Shown: positions 6,245 through 7,328 of the stretch, piece after piece | Position numbering within the stretch: position 1 is the first letter of the stretch | Layout of the letters: the number at the start of each line of letters is the position of its first letter | NCBI GenBank assembly: GCA_003241175.1 | Contig: QFOI01000176.1 | Span: 1 to 7,328, forward strand | DNA: 7,328 bases | Source of the DNA: Pseudopedobacter saltans | Lineage (GTDB): Bacteria; Bacteroidota; Bacteroidia; Chitinophagales; Chitinophagaceae | Reading direction: 5' to 3' | Notes under the pieces: model-generated | Told to the model about the DNA's origin: nothing | Databases searched by the model: none | The model's input: the letters and a program-made list of their open reading frames with translations, nothing else | Translations under genes and position numbers: made by a program

Positions 6245-7328
6245 ATGGTAAAAATGACAATTGACTTTTTCCTCTATCTACAGAAGTAGCAACAGCAATA
6301 CCTCTTTGTTCGTTTTTATTAACAGCGCAGTAATAGTGATATACAACGCCTTTGTATTTAATAACGAAAGACTTATGCGCAAAAAGTTCATCATAGGGTT
6401 CTGATGGCGCAATTAAATCTTTTTCATATTCCGTCCAATGAATCAAATCTTTGGAAACGGCAAATCTATTGAATGCACCTTTGGTATCTTTCCAAAAAGC
6501 ACCAAAATAAAACGCCACCCAATAGTCACCCATTTTCTGTAAATAAGCATCACCTGTAATGCCTATATTGTGGTTCAATATGGGATCTTTTCTGAAACGT
6601 TTCCAATGAATCATATCATCAGAAACCGCCATACCTATACGCTCTGCTCCTCTTTTTTTATTCAAACTATCACCATTGGCATTATAGTACATGACAAATG
6701 GATATCCCGTTAATTTTTGACGATCTGGAATAATCGAACTTTTGTAAATTGTATGATTTTCCCACCAACGGACATCTGAGTCATCAGGTTTTAAAACTGG
6801 AGATGGTAGACGATTCCACTCATGAACTTTAGTTGGGTTTTTGGATGTATAAGCGATTCCAATGGAAAGCATTCCTGCTTCATACCCTCTAGTATGTCCA
6901 CCAAAATAAGACATCCAATATTTTCCATCATACTTATTCCATTTATAACTGCCACCCCAAATTGGATCTTGTAAAGCAATATAGGCCGCTTTTTGATTCA
7001 TATCCCAATCAGAAGTATCCGAAAAAGACATGATGCGACCGGAAGTTTCCCAATGCAAAAGATCTTTGCTTTTTGCCAACCAAGTTTCGTAACCTCTCCC
7101 GTTGTAAATGATATAAACCATGTACCATTTTTTCCCTTTACGGAAAATGCTTGGGCAATCCATCTTAATATCATTATTGGTTGGAACCATTACCAATCCA
7201 TATTTGTAGGGCGTTTTTACCTCTTGATAAAGGCTGTCCATTGTAGCATTCGGAATTGATTCTTGTGCATTGGTATTGGAATGATACATCACTCCAAATA
7301 AAACCAGAAAAATAAATATATGTACTTG
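6219..7328 (-). CDS. Secreted GH43-like five-bladed beta-propeller glycoside hydrolase, 5' end beyond window
   Basis: Probable periplasmic exo-glycosidase of the GH43/GH117/GH130-like beta-propeller superfamily. The nearest start in the window is GTG at 7292, giving 357 residues, but the frame stays open to 7328. Those 12 extra codons read QVHIFIFLVLFG and continue into VMYHSNTNAQ, a signal-peptide core with likely cleavage after Ala-Gln, so the true start lies just past the right edge. Numbered from the GTG codon, blade motifs of the type S-x-D-x-x-H-W recur at 75-81, 224-230 and 280-286. Acidic candidates for a propeller active site are Asp45 (MDCPS), Asp109 (LQDP), Asp248 (TGDAY) and Glu302 with His306 (DELFAHKS), but I cannot assign their roles. 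Length is normal for a single-domain propeller. The final codons overlap the start of the GH2 gene by 26 bases, so translation is probably coupled. The superfamily is fairly sure; the exact CAZy family and substrate (arabinoside, xyloside, galactoside or other) are not. Confidence 0.85.
   Translation of the reverse strand, partial: QVHIFIFLVLFGVMYHSNTNAQESIPNATMDSLYQEVKTPYKYGLVMVPTNNDIKMDCPSIFRKGKKWYMVYIIYNGRGYETWLAKSKDLLHWETSGRIMSFSDTSDWDMNQKAAYIALQDPIWGGSYKWNKYDGKYWMSYFGGHTRGYEAGMLSIGIAYTSKNPTKVHEWNRLPSPVLKPDDSDVRWWENHTIYKSSIIPDRQKLTGYPFVMYYNANGDSLNKKRGAERIGMAVSDDMIHWKRFRKDPILNHNIGITGDAYLQKMGDYWVAFYFGAFWKDTKGAFNRFAVSKDLIHWTEYEKDLIAPSEPYDELFAHKSFVIKYKGVVYHYYCAVNKNEQRGIAVATSVDRGKSQLSFLPYEKKKKRK

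Overview
The window is about 36-38% G+C by eye. It holds a co-directional block of secreted carbohydrate-degrading enzymes, all read on the minus strand, so the first gene of the transcript lies at the right edge. Several traits point to Bacteroidota: Sec signal peptides ending in Ala-Gln or Gly-Gln, start codons without a recognisable Shine-Dalgarno, A-rich leaders, and the mix of families (GH2, GH127/DUF1680, GH106 and a GH43-like propeller). This resembles part of a polysaccharide utilisation locus. The order may be Chitinophagales or Sphingobacteriales, but that is only an impression. No SusC/SusD pair, regulator, RNA gene, CRISPR array or recognisable insertion sequence is present.

Layout in direction of transcription (right to left): (1) a five-bladed beta-propeller glycosidase of the GH43-like type, whose signal peptide starts beyond the right edge (6219 to past 7328); (2) a 1097-residue LacZ-type GH2 enzyme (2951-6244) overlapping gene 1 by 26 bases in another frame; (3) a 676-residue GH127-type (DUF1680) beta-L-arabinofuranosidase-like enzyme (895-2925), 25 bases after GH2; (4) the N-terminal fifth of a GH106-type alpha-L-rhamnosidase (200-880), 14 bases after GH127, which ends abruptly in A+T-rich DNA; (5) about 235 bases of very A+T-rich DNA with a full match to the LacI-family operator consensus and possibly the start of another minus-strand gene running off the left edge.

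The packing (26-base overlap, then 25- and 14-base gaps) implies one operon. Each complete product has a signal peptide, so the enzymes probably act in the periplasm on oligosaccharides. The activities suggested by family are beta-galactosidase-like, beta-L-arabinofuranosidase-like, alpha-L-rhamnosidase (now broken) and a propeller glycosidase. Together they suggest plant cell-wall glycans with galactose, arabinose and rhamnose, such as rhamnogalacturonan or arabinogalactan side chains. The exact substrate cannot be read from this window.

Points most worth attention: the GH106 gene is truncated and fused to what looks like the regulatory region of another transcription unit; the GH127-type enzyme has Gln where characterised relatives have the acid/base Glu, although its zinc/cysteine site is intact; the GH2 enzyme keeps both catalytic Glu residues but differs from E. 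coli LacZ at galactose-contacting positions; and the GH43-like/GH2 gene overlap contains two A7 tracts. I found no clearly new multi-gene system. The novelty is in substrate specificity and in the rearranged operon end.
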